DNA of 64,000 bases from Saccoglossus kowalevskii. Its lineage: Eukaryota; Hemichordata; Enteropneusta; Harrimaniidae. The stretch spans positions 319,882 through 383,881 of the forward strand of contig NW_003152254.1 in the NCBI RefSeq assembly GCF_000003605.2, in the 5' to 3' direction. The stretch's first letter is position 1, and every line of letters starts with the position of its first letter. Positions 35,130 to 47,244 of this stretch are shown here, in pieces. The translations under genes were made by a program, and so were the position numbers. The notes beneath the pieces are model-generated. The model saw nothing but the letters and a program-made list of their open reading frames with translations, searched no databases and was not told the origin of the DNA.

Positions 35130-36240
35130 TGGCATATTTATTGGCTATTGGGCTTATCTATTGGTTGCAATCTATTTGGTACAGGGCATATATATATGTA
35201 CAGGGCATATCTATCGGATATAAAGCACATATATATCGGATGCAGGTCATATCTATCTGGTATAGGGCATATTTATCTGATACAGGTCATATCTATCTGG
35301 TATAGGGCATATCTATCTGATACAGGTCATATCTATCTGATACAGGGCATATCTATCTGATACAGGGCATATCTATCTGATACAGGGCATATCTATCTGA
35401 TAAAGGGCATATCTATCTGATACAGGGCATATCTATCGGGTATAGGGCATATCTATCTGATACAGGGCATATCTATCGGGTATAGGGCATATCTATCGGG
35501 TATAGGGCATATCTATCTGATATAGGGCATATATATCGGGTATAGGGCATATCTATCTGATACAGGGCATATTTTTCGGGTATAGGGCATACCTATCGGT
35601 ATAGGGCATATCTATCTGATATAGGGCATATATATCGGGTATAGGGCATATATATCTGATACAGGGCACATCTATCGTGTATAGGGCATATCTATTAGGT
35701 ACATGACATATACATCTGACATATAACATTGATGGGTACAAGGAATAAATATCGATGTAGGGCCTATAGCTATTTAATGGGTATAGGGCATATCTATAAT
35801 TAATAAGGCATATCTATTGGGTACAGACCACATTTATCTTGTACATGGTATATCTATTCGGTACAGGGCATATTTATCTGGTACATATTGTTATATATTG
35901 GGTACATAACATATCTATCTGGCGCTGCAGCATAACTATCTAGTACGAAGATTATCTACCAGTACATGGAGTATATATTTGGCGCATATATATTGAGACA
36001 GGGTACATATATTAGGGACAGAGCATATGTACCTGATACAGGGAGTATCTATCGGGTAGTACGCATATCTATCGGGTATATGGGCATATCTATCGGGTAC
36101 TGGTCATATCTATCTGGTACTGGTCATATCTATTTGGTACTGGTCATATCTATCTGGTACTAGTGGTATCTATCTGGTGCTGGTGGTATCTATCTGGTAC
36201 TGGTCATATCTATCTGGTACTGGCCATATCTCTTTGTAAT
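35130..36240. repeat. 20-bp satellite array, about 55 units
   Basis: The period is exactly 20 bp over long stretches, with consensus tacagggcatatctatctga. Common variants end atcggg or use tatagggc. Units become more divergent at both flanks, the usual picture for an array maintained by unequal exchange. It is open in several frames only because of its repetitive nature; no gene is proposed. Confidence 0.92.
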
Positions 36241-38787
36241 GGAGATAGGACATTTTTTCTAAAAGCACACTCAAGTTCACATACACACACGTAATTATGC
36301 ACAAACTGTTTTCACTAAAAAAAAAACATTTTCTGAATTTAACATTTTATTAAATTACCAAGTTCTAGATTTCAAGCTGGGATATCCACTGTGTGTAATT
36401 AAATTCATGAAGCATATAAAAAAATACTAAGAAGTGTTAAATTTATCAAAAAGAGGAAATAAAAAACACACAAACAATCCAACAATCCAATGTCCGCACT
36501 TAAGCTACAAAAGATGTAATAAATGAAAAAAAAGTGCGCGATTCGATGTATATAGAAGACGGTAGGTCATTTATAAATCTGACACCAGTCAGTATATGAT
36601 CTAGTCACTTATAAAGGTGATACATTCGTCGTAAATTCAAATGCTCGTTGCTTGAAGACTGTAGCGTTACACGGCTGCCCGTATGTGTGTACAAGCGTAC
36701 GAGGCAAATTACAATATGGACCACAATGACTTGGAGCCTCAGCCAATGAAATTGCCCGTTTCTTGACGTAGATGGGCAGCTTGGTTTCTGAACGTTTACC
36801 TCACTAAAAAAATAAGAAAAAAACAACCACAACAATTGACGGATGAAGCATTCGTAATTCGTCACCCACCTGACTGTTTATGCTGATCCGTCAAAAAATA
36901 AAAAAAACTTTCATTTTAAAGACCCTGAAAACGAATGTTTAATAGCGCCAACTATTGGTGCATATACACAAATTAAGAGACTAAACGAAAATTATGTCTC
37001 AGCCCAACCGTTGACCTGCTGAGACTGGTTTGCCTGATAAACAAAATACATAGAGAAGACAAATGCACTATTTTCGGCATATCCATCCGTTCAAGTGACC
37101 TATAACACCGTTATATATGTATGTATTCTCTCACATCACGAAGTCATTTCATGTTTGCTATTATCATATCGAACTATTTTTCTGTAAGAACAGACTTTTA
37201 TTATCCCTTGTTTCGCGAACCCGCCGCCAAATGAACAGGAGCCGAAAAATGAAATAAAAATGAAATTTTATTTCAGCGTAATTTCTCGCGCCCGCCGACT
37301 TGTAAGTGCAAAAAATTGCTAAAAAAACTCATTTTTATCTTCATTTTTTTCCATCCACCGCATAACAAACCTGAGTTGTATTTTCGTGGGAGTATCATGA
37401 TTGAAATACCGAAGTCTCCGCGCAGATGAGAAACCAGGTTATACATATAATACAATTTTATTTCATTTTTTCTCTCCGATCAATGCTCTAACTTACAATT
37501 CTTTGAGAATTACGCAAATCTAATGGAAAAAAAGAATTAATTTAATTTTTTTCCGCCCTCCTCAAAAAAATTGACTTATAAAAACTCAAGAAACAAAGAA
37601 TAAAAAAAGTCTGGCCTAAGCCTCGGTCAAGTGCAAATAATAACAACATTACTAAAAAAGAGCAAAAAAGTATGAAGCAATGTTTAATTACCACATCTGA
37701 CGTATAATCGCTTGTCACCATTACAAAATCTTGCTGAAAATAGTTTTTGTTTACTCATTTTTTTGTTCGACTTAAACTTCTTTATTACGTAATTTTTAGT
37801 GACGTCATTTTACTTAAACACTATTACGATTTAGCTAAAATAGCTATGCATATAATATTTGTACAAGAAAATGAAAAATAATTAGACCTCTCCGGGAAAC
37901 TTCAGTAAATGTTTATTAATTGTGAAAAGGGATAAACGTGTTTTATCAATATATCAAGGCAGTTTGGAGAAAAAAAAAACAGTGTAATAATTTTCTGTAT
38001 CTCAATATTATAAATCAAAAATCCCATTTGATTTGTTCATGCAAGCAGATTGACCTTTTGACATCATGGTGGACTATTGAAGACAAAAAATATTGCTTAA
38101 ACTATTATTAAGAATTACATAAACTCAAATGTTTCAGCTTGTTTGGGATGCTGGTTGAAACGCCTGTGTTTATAAATTATATAGCCGGATACATATAAGA
38201 CTTCATTCCATTTTTCTGTGCACCTACTAACTTTGTTACACCCATGACTAGTGACGATTTGCCAAGTTGTGAAACGGCCAAAATTAGTAGTCAATTTACC
38301 ATTGCATTCGTAACAGTGACTATTGTGTTGAATCCAAACATAACTATATTTTTAATCGCATGATGTTGAACTAACGAGAATCTATTTTCATTGACGGTCA
38401 GTTATGCAAATGAATCAAAATGTTCTACAATGTTTTGTGTACGCGCTCATGTATTAGTTTGCAATCCCTAAACTGCGAAATGGGTAACAGGATAATCAGA
38501 AGATCAAATTCGTGTACCTACAATATCAAATTTATTAAATTCCACGTGTTAATAAATGATTCATGTACATGTACTATATTCATGGCCGGTATTTTTATCG
38601 CCGCTAGAGTGGCAACTTAACGAAACAATAGCCTAAAGTGTCAAACAAAATAATGAAAAAAAAATTCTACATACATGAACATAAAACAAAATAAACCCTG
38701 TCAAAAGCGGGCATATCAGTAAAAGCTATTACTCATTCGATCGTTAAAAAGTTATAGAAAATGTTAGAAAATGACGTGTTGTTCAGA
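36241..38787. other. Intergenic region left of VC3
   Basis: AT-rich sequence without a supported gene or array. Confidence 0.45.
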
Positions 38788-38870
38788 CTAGCGAAACTTC
38801 CATAAAATTGAACTGATGAGTATTGAGCAGAGAATGTGCCAAGTCCTTCCTTCCAGCACCGCTGACCCGC
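38788..38870 (-). CDS. VC3 C-terminal hydrophobic tail exon
   Basis: This 83-nt terminal exon has acceptor TTTACAG and is entered in phase 1. It reads S-GSAVLEGRT, then WHILCSILISSILWKFR, then a TAG stop. The S-G-S-A start and the hydrophobic segment ending just before W-K-F-R fit a GPI signal or a short anchor. It is almost identical to the VC4 tail (45583-45665), and the similarity continues past the stop. Confidence 0.87.
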
Positions 38871-39145
38871 CTGTAAATTTATACAAAAAATAAAGTTAGT
38901 GATAAATCAAAATACAGACGTTGCAGCACTATTGATTGACCTTAAACTTGAGATTGCACTCAATAAAAAATAGTGCTGCAAGTATGGTTAAATCCTGTTT
39001 GTTATTGTCCACTAAAATAGTATAATATATGGCCACGGTTGTTTGCATGATAGTGCTTAGATGATTTTTTTGATGAGAAATATCGTATATATTTTTAAGT
39101 TATTTTTTTCGGTTTGTACGATAGTTATAATATAATCAAACTTAC

Positions 39146-39466
39146 TGGTGTTGATTGTGACATAGTCACTGACGTGTTGTGACGCAATTTCCGGTTCCTG
39201 GTTAGATTGGCATTTCATGATCTTTCCATTGTCGTTCTCACTGAATGTGGCCAAATAGGAACTATAGGTGTTGTAAGTAGCTTCGGCCTCGTTTTCAACA
39301 ATGGTCTCCTCCCCTTGGCCGTAAAATGTGTCTCCCAAGTACCAGTTGAGTTTAGCAGCAGGGCGGCCTCTCAGAGCCTTGCATTGCAACTCGTGTTCCA
39401 CTCCTGGTTTAACCATGTATTCTTGACCACGACCATGATCTACAATGTCGACATCCTCTACAACAG
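39146..39466 (-). CDS. VC3 C-type Ig exon
   Basis: This 321-nt exon is phase 1-1, with acceptor CTAACAG and donor GTAAGT at 39145-39140. The domain has the first Cys in ELQCKALRGRPAA, the Trp in KLNWYLGDTF, and the second Cys in KIMKCQSNQEPE. The opening VDIVDHGRGQEY is shared only with VC4 (VDIIDHGRGEEY). Confidence 0.9.
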
Positions 39467-40440
39467 CTGTTAGGAAAAACAAGAGTTTGCATCCAAGTTA
39501 CGTTACATCGGCTTATCGGTACCATAGGCACTGACATTATTTGCACTGAATGACACTTGATTCAAAGCAGTTCGCGCAGAATACGAATGTTGTACTACTG
39601 ATCATGCTATTGTGTTTCGTTGAATTTTCTTAATTGTTGGTAAGTTTGTATCGTACGGTTATACGAATAATATTAATTTGCACTAATAACAATGAAATTA
39701 GTGGGATTAGATGAAATGTTTTAAGAGTATTATCATTGATATCAATAGAAATGAATGACTTTTACATCTCATGTTACCAGAGGAAATTTCAAATAATTAA
39801 AAAATATATATATATTTCATCGTACAGTACATTAGTGCAATTTTTTTTTCTTTGTCCATGACAATTGAGCTCGGCTTGGTTTCTCGAAAATACGAACCTG
39901 CTTTAAGGGGTAGTGTAGATAACATTGAACATAATGTCCCTTTTATTGTTGTCCCTACGCCCATTCCTAAGGGGGTGGTGACAGGCTGTCACAAGAATTT
40001 AATCGGTAATGTTGCTCAGTAAAACGCAGACAAAATAGTTGTATACGATATCATATACCTCGACATAATACAGCTAGGGGGCGAGCTTGGAGTTTCGATA
40101 AAGATCTATAGCCTATTTATGAAAAAAAATGCTTATTTGTCGCCAGAGAGCAAAGATTGAGTTTTCTCTTTGTGTCATTTTGTGCACTATTCCCATAAGG
40201 TCTCAACTGGAAGGTGGTGTGAAGGTTGCAAATATCGAGTACATGTTGTTGATACCATGAACTATAAAGCCTGTGTGTGCATCGCGCACTAGCATTATTG
40301 ACGCATAATTTTATCAAGGAAATTACTGACGTCGTACGGCGTGCGAGCGAATTTCGTTTAAACAGACAGCATACAGTTGTGTACGCTGCGCTACGACTAT
40401 GGTGCTTTTAATTGCGTGGGAACAGAGTGATGATACTCAC
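39467..40440 (-). other. VC3 intron 2
   Basis: A 974-bp intron between the V and C exons. The end next to the C exon shares gaatgacacttgatt(c/t)aaagcag with VC4. No other feature is seen. Confidence 0.7.
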
Positions 40441-40809
40441 TGTATACTTTCATTAATGTTTCACCATGGCCGCTTTCCCTCGCGATGTAAAAATCAATAG
40501 CACATTGGAACATTCCGGAATCGACGAGCTCCAGACGAGATATGGTGATGTCTGCATGGGGCCCAGTGAGAGTCACCCGCCCAGCATAGCGTCCGAACGC
40601 TTCACCGTTCTTGTTGTCAATCTGACTGAAAACTGCTTCGACATCGCCCGTGACTTCTGAAATCATTGTCCATACTTTTGAGATATGCTGGGCGTCATCT
40701 TCAGGTTCTTCGTAGGAACATTTTAGAGTCGCTGATCCCAGTCGTAGTCCCTCCACCTCGGGCAGAGTTTGTACATCAAGAGTGCGTACAAGTGGCGTAG
40801 TTATTAAAA
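40441..40809 (-). CDS. VC3 V-type Ig exon
   Basis: This 369-nt exon is phase 1-1, with acceptor TTTTTCAG and donor GTGAGT. A leader remainder (VLITTPLVRT) is followed by a V-set domain: first Cys in ATLKCSYEEP, Trp in KVWTMIS, GRYAGRVTLTG, LVDSGMFQC with the second Cys, and the last strand GHGETLMKVY with a J-like G-x-G. The product would be about 257 residues plus a signal exon, but I found no signal exon between this exon and VC4. VC3 may use a divergent leader, share one by splicing with VC4, or be a non-secreted relic. Confidence 0.85.
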
Positions 40810-43435
40810 CTGAAAAAAAAATAATATATATATATATTATACACAAATAGTTAGGTTGTGGAAGCCCAGATAAACATGATATATTGAGTGTGGTGTAAGT
40901 TTCATAATGCACATAATGTAAAGATTCAGAATGGACAGTGGGCGTTTTAATTCATAAAACATTTGTAAATAGGATTTCCTCAGTTTCAGTGGTACTGTCC
41001 ATTTAATGTGTTATCACCTGCTATCAGTTATTCGTTATTCGTTATCAACCGATAATAGTGACGTCATGAGCTATTATTATCCACGAACCGACGGAAATCA
41101 TATAGCCCGTGACATCACAAGTATCAACCAGTTACAGCCTTTTTATCGCACGACCCGAACGTCAACACGACAGAGAAATCCCGATTGTGCTTTGCTTACG
41201 CATCATATACGCATTTGCAAGTTAGGTTCGCCAATTTATTTTTTTCAAAATAAACTTTCATTGGCTAATTATATGATCTGTCATAGCAACACACAAATAA
41301 TGTTGTTATCCAATCTAAATAATAAACCAGTGCACGATTTGGTTTTCTCTGTGCACTCTTCGTTACGTTTAGTTGGAAATTATAATTAATGATATTTCAC
41401 ACTAAATGTTACTAAATTGTAAATAATATGCAATGTGACAATGTGATAATATAAAAATAACAACAATAATTTTTTCGTAACCCACTGTGAATACTGAAAC
41501 ATCTAAATGTTGTGAATGACGGGAAAGGTCCAAAATAATTTATTGTCCGACTTTTTCGCAAAATAGCAACGACCGGCAGCTCCTCCCTTGTGTTGGGAGT
41601 GTATTATTATGATTTGCCTAAAGTACATTATCACAAATCTAAACCTGTTATCCAATCAAAATCAAGTAATTTCAGTTAGTCTTGAGGGAATAAAGAATCG
41701 TACAACTATCATGCAACAAACAACACAAATATCTGCACCATTCTACCAACTATGTTTATTTCAATAATGACCATCGAAGTAGTCTTGAGAGTGAAAGAGA
41801 AAAACTAGTTTAGCCCTTAAATTAGTGTCATATTCTTTCTCGTCTTCGCGTCAACTGACCTGTGTAATCATAGTAATTGGAACAGGGGAGGTGATAAGGA
41901 GAGAATATTGAGCACGCATTGAAAGGCAAAACAAGTCTTATGGATGTCTATTGCGTCATACAGATTTTGAACACGTACGAAGGTTGAAAGAACTTATATA
42001 TCAGCAATTATTAATCTGCTACTATATGAGATCGGCCCAGTCCAATAAATGTTAGGAACATAAGGGAACGATGGGGTAGAATTCATGGCAGGTTGGAAAC
42101 TGTGAAGAAATGATTCATTTGTGTCGGTCCCACAGGCCCCTCCCACCTCAAACCTTGTACCATAAATGATGCTTTCAAAATACTTTCCCAATATTTTCAG
42201 AACCCTATTCCCTCCTAATAAGAATGAAGTATAGATTACATGTACATATACAATATCACATCGTGTATGCGTCAAGACGTGAATAAGACTGACAAAAATT
42301 CAATCAGAAGAATCGTGCATGAACATGCATAGTATAAGTAAGTCCTAGTGTCTGCGTGACTTAGTTTTCCAACTACATTATGACATTGACAAATCTTACC
42401 CCACAGGATTATACGGTAAAGAACAAAAAGCTGGGATCGTTAATCATGTTATTTTTTGTGAATAAAAATGGATGTTAGAATACAATTAACCAATCCAGAA
42501 TCGGTATTGCGCGTCATTGTTATTTCTTATAAATATTAATGACTTAGTTATGCGTTATCCAATCAGCATGCGCCTTATCTCGAGGTTGTTTGTTGTTGCA
42601 TGGATATGTTTATATCTTCCTAATCCGTCTGAATATTTAAATAATTGCATAGTCGTGGTTGCTATGTTAGATGAGGGTATGGGCACGCAATGTGAACTTA
42701 GGCGATGTTTAGTTCTTGGGTCAGTCTATTAAATATCAAATGGCAAAACAGATTAAACTATTGAATAGTTGAATGAACGCTGAAGATCGGCATTTACAAA
42801 TTGTAATAAATACGTATATAAGCAAAGCAGTATATTTGTGTCCGTCACTTTACTCTGTACAAAATATTTACAAAACTAGTCTATATGCACAATACATATG
42901 AACATTGTGACACAAAGCGATTTGATAAAACATACAGGTTTGTACATAATTATCTGATGTTGTTATTAATAAGGTATTGTAAATTGATACAAGCAATCAG
43001 TGTTGTGATATGCTGTTTTGGAATCCCCACAAAGTTATTCTATTGACTCTAATTGTTCATAAAAATGGGTATGGAGCAGTAGAAATATTTTATTAATAGT
43101 GTATACAAAACCATAACAGTGATTTGTTTCTTCATTACAGCGAACATCATTGCAGTTCAACATTTGGATTGTAACACCGTCTGTATTTTTTAATTAAATG
43201 CTTTCAAAATAAAGTTGTTTCTAAACATAACTCACTGAAATTGAAGGACAGGGTAGCCGATGATTAATATAAACATGGCTGATCTTCATTTCTTTAAATG
43301 TTAAGAAAGTCACACTAGTCGTCGCCTGGTATTGATAAACACGCTCCACTGATTTGACAGATATTTATTGATACATTAATGTGACGGCTGTACCATTGAT
43401 TGTATACTACTTATTGTTCCAGTAAATACCCAAAA

Positions 43436-43640
43436 CTACTGTAAATCATGTCTTTTTAGCTAGCATGTTATTTTAGCTAATTTAGCTAATCTGTAATTTT
43501 GCTAATTCAAGATTCAGCTAATTTAACATAAAGTGTATTCTCACAATGAGATAGTCGACTCTTTAGCTAAATTAAGATTCTGTTAATTCATGCCAAGAGT
43601 CAAATCCGCTAAAATTGCATGCAGCTATTTCAACGTGTTA
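43436..43640. repeat. Dispersed repeat family C, copy 2
   Basis: It shares opening actgtaaatcatgtcttttt, interior gctaattcaag and closing cgctaaaattgcatgc with 13640-13870, in the same order. It is non-coding. Confidence 0.5.
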
Positions 43641-43790
43641 TAGAGTATACACAATGTCGCACGCTGCTGAATTTTCTTCTAAACTTTGCATATCACTAAT
43701 TTTAATACACAATCAAACGTGTATCTGTGTGAGGTTATAACGCATAAAAAAGGAGTACACATAAAGGGAAACATGCTGTATTTGTAAATC

Positions 43791-43926
43791 TGAGGGGGGG
43801 AGTCGTCACCTGCGCATGCGTCAGATGGCCGTAGCGTATCAATGTTTACAAACAAGCGTCTACCCATGAGTCGTCACTTGGGACTCAATTCCCGCGCGTG
43901 CGCAGGTGTCGACTCTCTCGCTTTAA
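43791..43926 (-). mobile_element. Family A MITE, reverse orientation, internally deleted
   Basis: It reads as the reverse complement of the plus-strand copies: gtcgtcacctgcgcatgcgt, then tgtttacaaacaagcgtcta, then gggactcaattcccgcgcgt, closing ctttaa. About 20 bp of the interior is missing. Confidence 0.75.
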
Positions 43927-43948
43927 ACTACTTAAGAGATAAATATTT

Positions 43949-43951
<3 letters not shown>

Positions 43952-44001
<50 letters not shown>
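43952..44001. repeat. (CA)n microsatellite
   Basis: About 24 CA units with one CG interruption, 26 bp after the family A MITE. Confidence 0.95.
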
Positions 44002-44003
<2 letters not shown>

Positions 44004-45419
44004 TAAATCATGACGCCTTACATAAGCACACTGTTTTTATCCCACTGATAATAGTATATCTGGGAATCTTTTACTATATGACGCAAGTGCAAATGATTTT
44101 TTTTTCTTTTTTCTCAATTTAAAAAGACAATTTCTCATTTCAAATTGTTTGATTATTTAATGGGATTAACTTATTGTTTATGATAAAATAAAGTATATCA
44201 AAATGTTATAATAATACTAAACCGTATCCTAGTGTGGGATCTCGGTGGAAATACACAAAAGTAAAAGCATAAAAAAGTTACAAATTGATCAGATGATGTC
44301 ATTTCTGTAATGAATCACGCTACTATACCAGCAACTTTTACAGTTCAAAATATCAAATAATGCCAAAATGTGATTACATTCAATTATAGGTGTATGTAAA
44401 TATAGTTTTAAAATGTCTGCAATTGTAATTCAATTCGTCTAAACTAATACATCATTAATCGCCCTAGGCCACAAACATGTTTCTCTAATGATTCGTAAAT
44501 TAAAAAAATGGAAAAAATAAAATATAACGTGTTATGCTTTTAATTTAAATATTTGTCACTCATGAAATACATACACTTTTCAAATACCTTTACACTGCAA
44601 CATACATAGCAGGGCATAGTGTTCCAGATTTTTTTAGCGGGTGCGTTGGCAAGTTTTTGGCAATTAATATGTCGCTGTTAATATGTTCTTCTATTTCGTG
44701 TTGGCAGTAGCCACATAAACGTCACAGTTGAGTTGAAAAACAACATGATACATCATTGTGATTACAAATGTACAACCATTATCTAACACCCCGACTCGTG
44801 TATTTTACTTATTTTCGTTATCATGTCGAACTACATCAAGGATAAAAAAAAATATTTCTTGAGTAAATAAAGTTATGTCAATATAGTGAAAATAGTATTA
44901 ATAGTGGGACACAATAAAGCTTTTAAAACAATTATGATAATAACAAAATGGGGTAAGTGAATATTATAAAACGTTAGTAAATATAGTTCACCCAGCAAGT
45001 TATTCGTATTTCAATAAATTCCACATTTTTCGTTAATGCCGCAATATTAAAAAAACAGGCACACAACCTATGTATGACACATAAAGTATTATTAAAATTT
45101 AAAACGAATGTCGAATTTCCGGGAATTAAAAAATATTCAATAATTGTGAATACTCTTGTTTTTACCCGCCGTTAGGTGGACAACATGTTGTATTTAAAAA
45201 TGGAAATTAACAAAATACTACTGAAAGTTGTCTAACAACCAAAAGCATTCCCTCATATATGTGAACATAACATTAAATCACATCGTGTATACTCAGTATT
45301 TTTAAAAAATGATACCAATTAATGTATTTTTTCCTTCGTAGATAGAGACACAATGCTATACTGGTGATACAAAATATGCACTTCAATGTTAAGTCACTTC
45401 CTTTAGGATTTAAAACATG

Positions 45420-45460
45420 TGACGTCACTCGATGCAGTAATGTGACTTCATATAAAAAGG
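45420..45460 (+). promoter_or_regulatory. CRE plus TATA-like pair, plus strand
   Basis: TGACGTCA (45420-45427) is followed 23 bp later by TATAAAAAGG (45451-45460). This would suit a plus-strand promoter, but no plus-strand gene is supported downstream. It might instead be coincidence beside the VC4 3' end. Confidence 0.25.
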
Positions 45461-45582
45461 TACTCCCCGATGCTTGTTTCCTTTCCGTCCGAAACAGCCG
45501 TGCATACAAGTAAAACAATAATAGATTACTCAATCTATCGTTAAAAAAGTTCTACAAAAAAGTTAGAAAAAGGCGTGTTGTT

Positions 45583-45665
45583 CTAGCGAAACCTCCATAA
45601 AATTGAACAGATGAGTATTGAGCAGAGAATGTGCCAAGTCCTTCCTCCCAGCACCGCTGACCCGC
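45583..45665 (-). CDS. VC4 C-terminal hydrophobic tail exon
   Basis: This 83-nt terminal exon has acceptor TTTACAG and is entered in phase 1. It reads S-GSAVLGGRT, then WHILCSILICSILWRFR, then a TAG stop. It has the same plan as the VC3 tail: small residues, hydrophobic run, short basic end. It completes a predicted protein of 271 residues (43+369+321+83 nt). Confidence 0.88.
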
Positions 45666-46299
45666 CTGTAAATTTACACAAAAAATAGTTAGTGATAAAG
45701 CAGAACTACGACATTAGTAAATTTCTGTAAGATGTATTTGATGTATGAACCGAGCATTATTTGCATTGATTTTGCCGACATATAATGTTGCAGCAATACT
45801 ATTTGAACTTGGCCTTGAACTTGAGATTCGAACGCAATTACATTGCTGCAAGTATCATTAAATTATTATAAGTCTGAATATTTATCTCTGAAACTAGCAA
45901 TAAGCGAAATAATACTGCGATCGGGAAAAATACATGGCTACATTATTTACACTGCCATGCGTAAATGACCTTCAGGAAATAAGGGTTATTGTGTACGTTT
46001 TTAATATTGCTATTCGTATTTGCTATAAGATGTTAGTTTTCTCAGTTTAGAAGGGATCAAGCTCCATGTCAGGGGCGAACTGTTAATCGCTGCTTTCTGG
46101 AAAAGTTAACGGTCGTCAGCCTCAACACTAATTATTGTTCCAACCTCTGGCCAACATTCAGAATGACTGCTCCCCGTTTTTTTAGTGGATCTATTGGCGG
46201 GAAAGTCCATGGACGGTTTTGGTCCCAGTCCGTCCCTGCTCTTAGTCCTATTATTTTGTTCATTGCAAGCATCTCAATTATTAGTAAACAAGTGCCTTA
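45666..46299 (-). other. VC4 intron 3, left part
   Basis: No exon is seen. The rest of this intron, up to the C exon donor, is the degenerate minisatellite at 46300-46512. Confidence 0.7.
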
Positions 46300-46512
46300 C
46301 GATTGAAATAGAATATAATTACTACGAATTGTACGATAGTTAAAAAGGAATGTGGTTACTACGAATTGTAATTTAATTAAAGCAGAAGTAATTACTACAC
46401 ATTGTTATCTAATTGAACAAATATAATTAATGGGAATTGTACAATAATTAAAGCTAATGTAATTACGTTAATTGAAACGAATTGTATTACTACGAATTGT
46501 ATATTAGTTAAA
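46300..46512. repeat. Degenerate ~45-bp minisatellite beside the VC4 C-exon donor
   Basis: Four to five diverged units built on taattactacgaattgta followed by (c/t)(a/g)atagttaaa. The array ends about 6 bp from the GTAAGT donor of the C exon. VC3 has a single related stretch (ttgtacgatagttataat) at the same place beside its donor, so the array looks expanded from intronic sequence after the genes separated. Confidence 0.65.
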
Positions 46513-46523
46513 ATAAAACTTAC

Positions 46524-46844
46524 TCGTCTTGACCAAGACCCAGTCACTGACGTACTGTCCCATTAATTCCGGATCTTGATTGGATTCGCACTTCATGATC
46601 TTCCCGTCGTCTTCCTCGGCGAACGTAGCGTAGTACGTACTCCAGGTTTTGTAAGTGGCTCCATCGGTATGTTCATGAATCTCCTCCTCCCCTTGGCCGT
46701 AGAATGTGTCCCCCATGTACCAGTAAATTTTAGCAGCAGGGCGACCTCTTAAAGCTTTGCATTTTAGTTCCTGTTTTTCGCCTGGTTTGGCCCAGTATTC
46801 TTCACCTCGGCCATGGTCTATTATGTCGACCTCCTCTACAAGAT
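46524..46844 (-). CDS. VC4 C-type Ig exon
   Basis: This 321-nt exon is phase 1-1, with acceptor CTAACAG and donor GTAAGT at 46523-46518. The domain has the first Cys in ELKCKALRGRPAA, the Trp in KIYWYMGDTFYGQGEE, and the second Cys in KIMKCESNQDPE. It is about four-fifths identical to the VC3 C domain by eye. It acts with the V domain as the two-Ig ectodomain of a probable surface protein. Confidence 0.9.
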
Positions 46845-47081
46845 CTGTTAGAAAAACAACAGTGGGTGCGTTATTTTTATAGAATGACACTTGATTTAAA
46901 GCAGCTCGAGCCAAAGTCAAATTCTGCAATAATAGACATATTATTGCTTTTATGCGCGATGAATTATGGTGATGTATGATGGTATTTTAATTAATGCCAC
47001 AGTGTCAAAAACAAGTGAAAAATGTACATATTTGCTAAACAATTGCATGAAAGGTATTTTCTTTGATGCAATTTTTTAAAC

Positions 47082-47244
47082 TTAAAGCGGAGGGTCATCA
47101 CCTGCGCACGCACGGGAATTGGGTTCCAAGCGACGATAACAACACACGCTAAAAACGCAAAGGCTCATGGGTAGATGCTTGTTTGTAAACAATGACACGC
47201 TATGGCATCTGACGCATGCGCCGGTGACGACTCGCCCGCTTTAA
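47082..47244 (+). mobile_element. Family A TTAA-flanked MITE in VC4 intron 2
   Basis: 163 bp with TTAA at both edges. It contains the shared words caagcgacgataacaacaca, cgcaaaggctcatgggtaga and tgcttgtttgtaaacaatga. The ends are inverted repeats (ttaaagcgg..gtcatcacctgcgca against gcgccggtgacgac..cccgctttaa). Confidence 0.85.

Larger units (their letters stand above)
40810..45582. other. VC3 upstream region (signal exon not found)
   Basis: 4.8 kb in which the VC3 leader exon and promoter are expected. Parts near 41540-41930 resemble VC4 intron 1 (49300-49610), for example ggcaaaacaagtcttatgga against gatgaaaacaagtcttgtga. It contains a family C repeat, a family A MITE, a CA microsatellite and a plus-strand promoter-like pair at 45420-45460. 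Confidence 0.5.

Noticed and set aside
35066-36163. Frames with IYLIQGISIWYRAY-type repeats
   Set aside because: They are translations of the 20-bp satellite in shifting frames, not a gene.
41850-41930. VC3 leader candidate ending ATTACACAG before GTCAGT on the minus strand
   Set aside because: The ATG gives only MITQ before the donor, ends in phase 0, and has no hydrophobic core. Other frames have no ATG.
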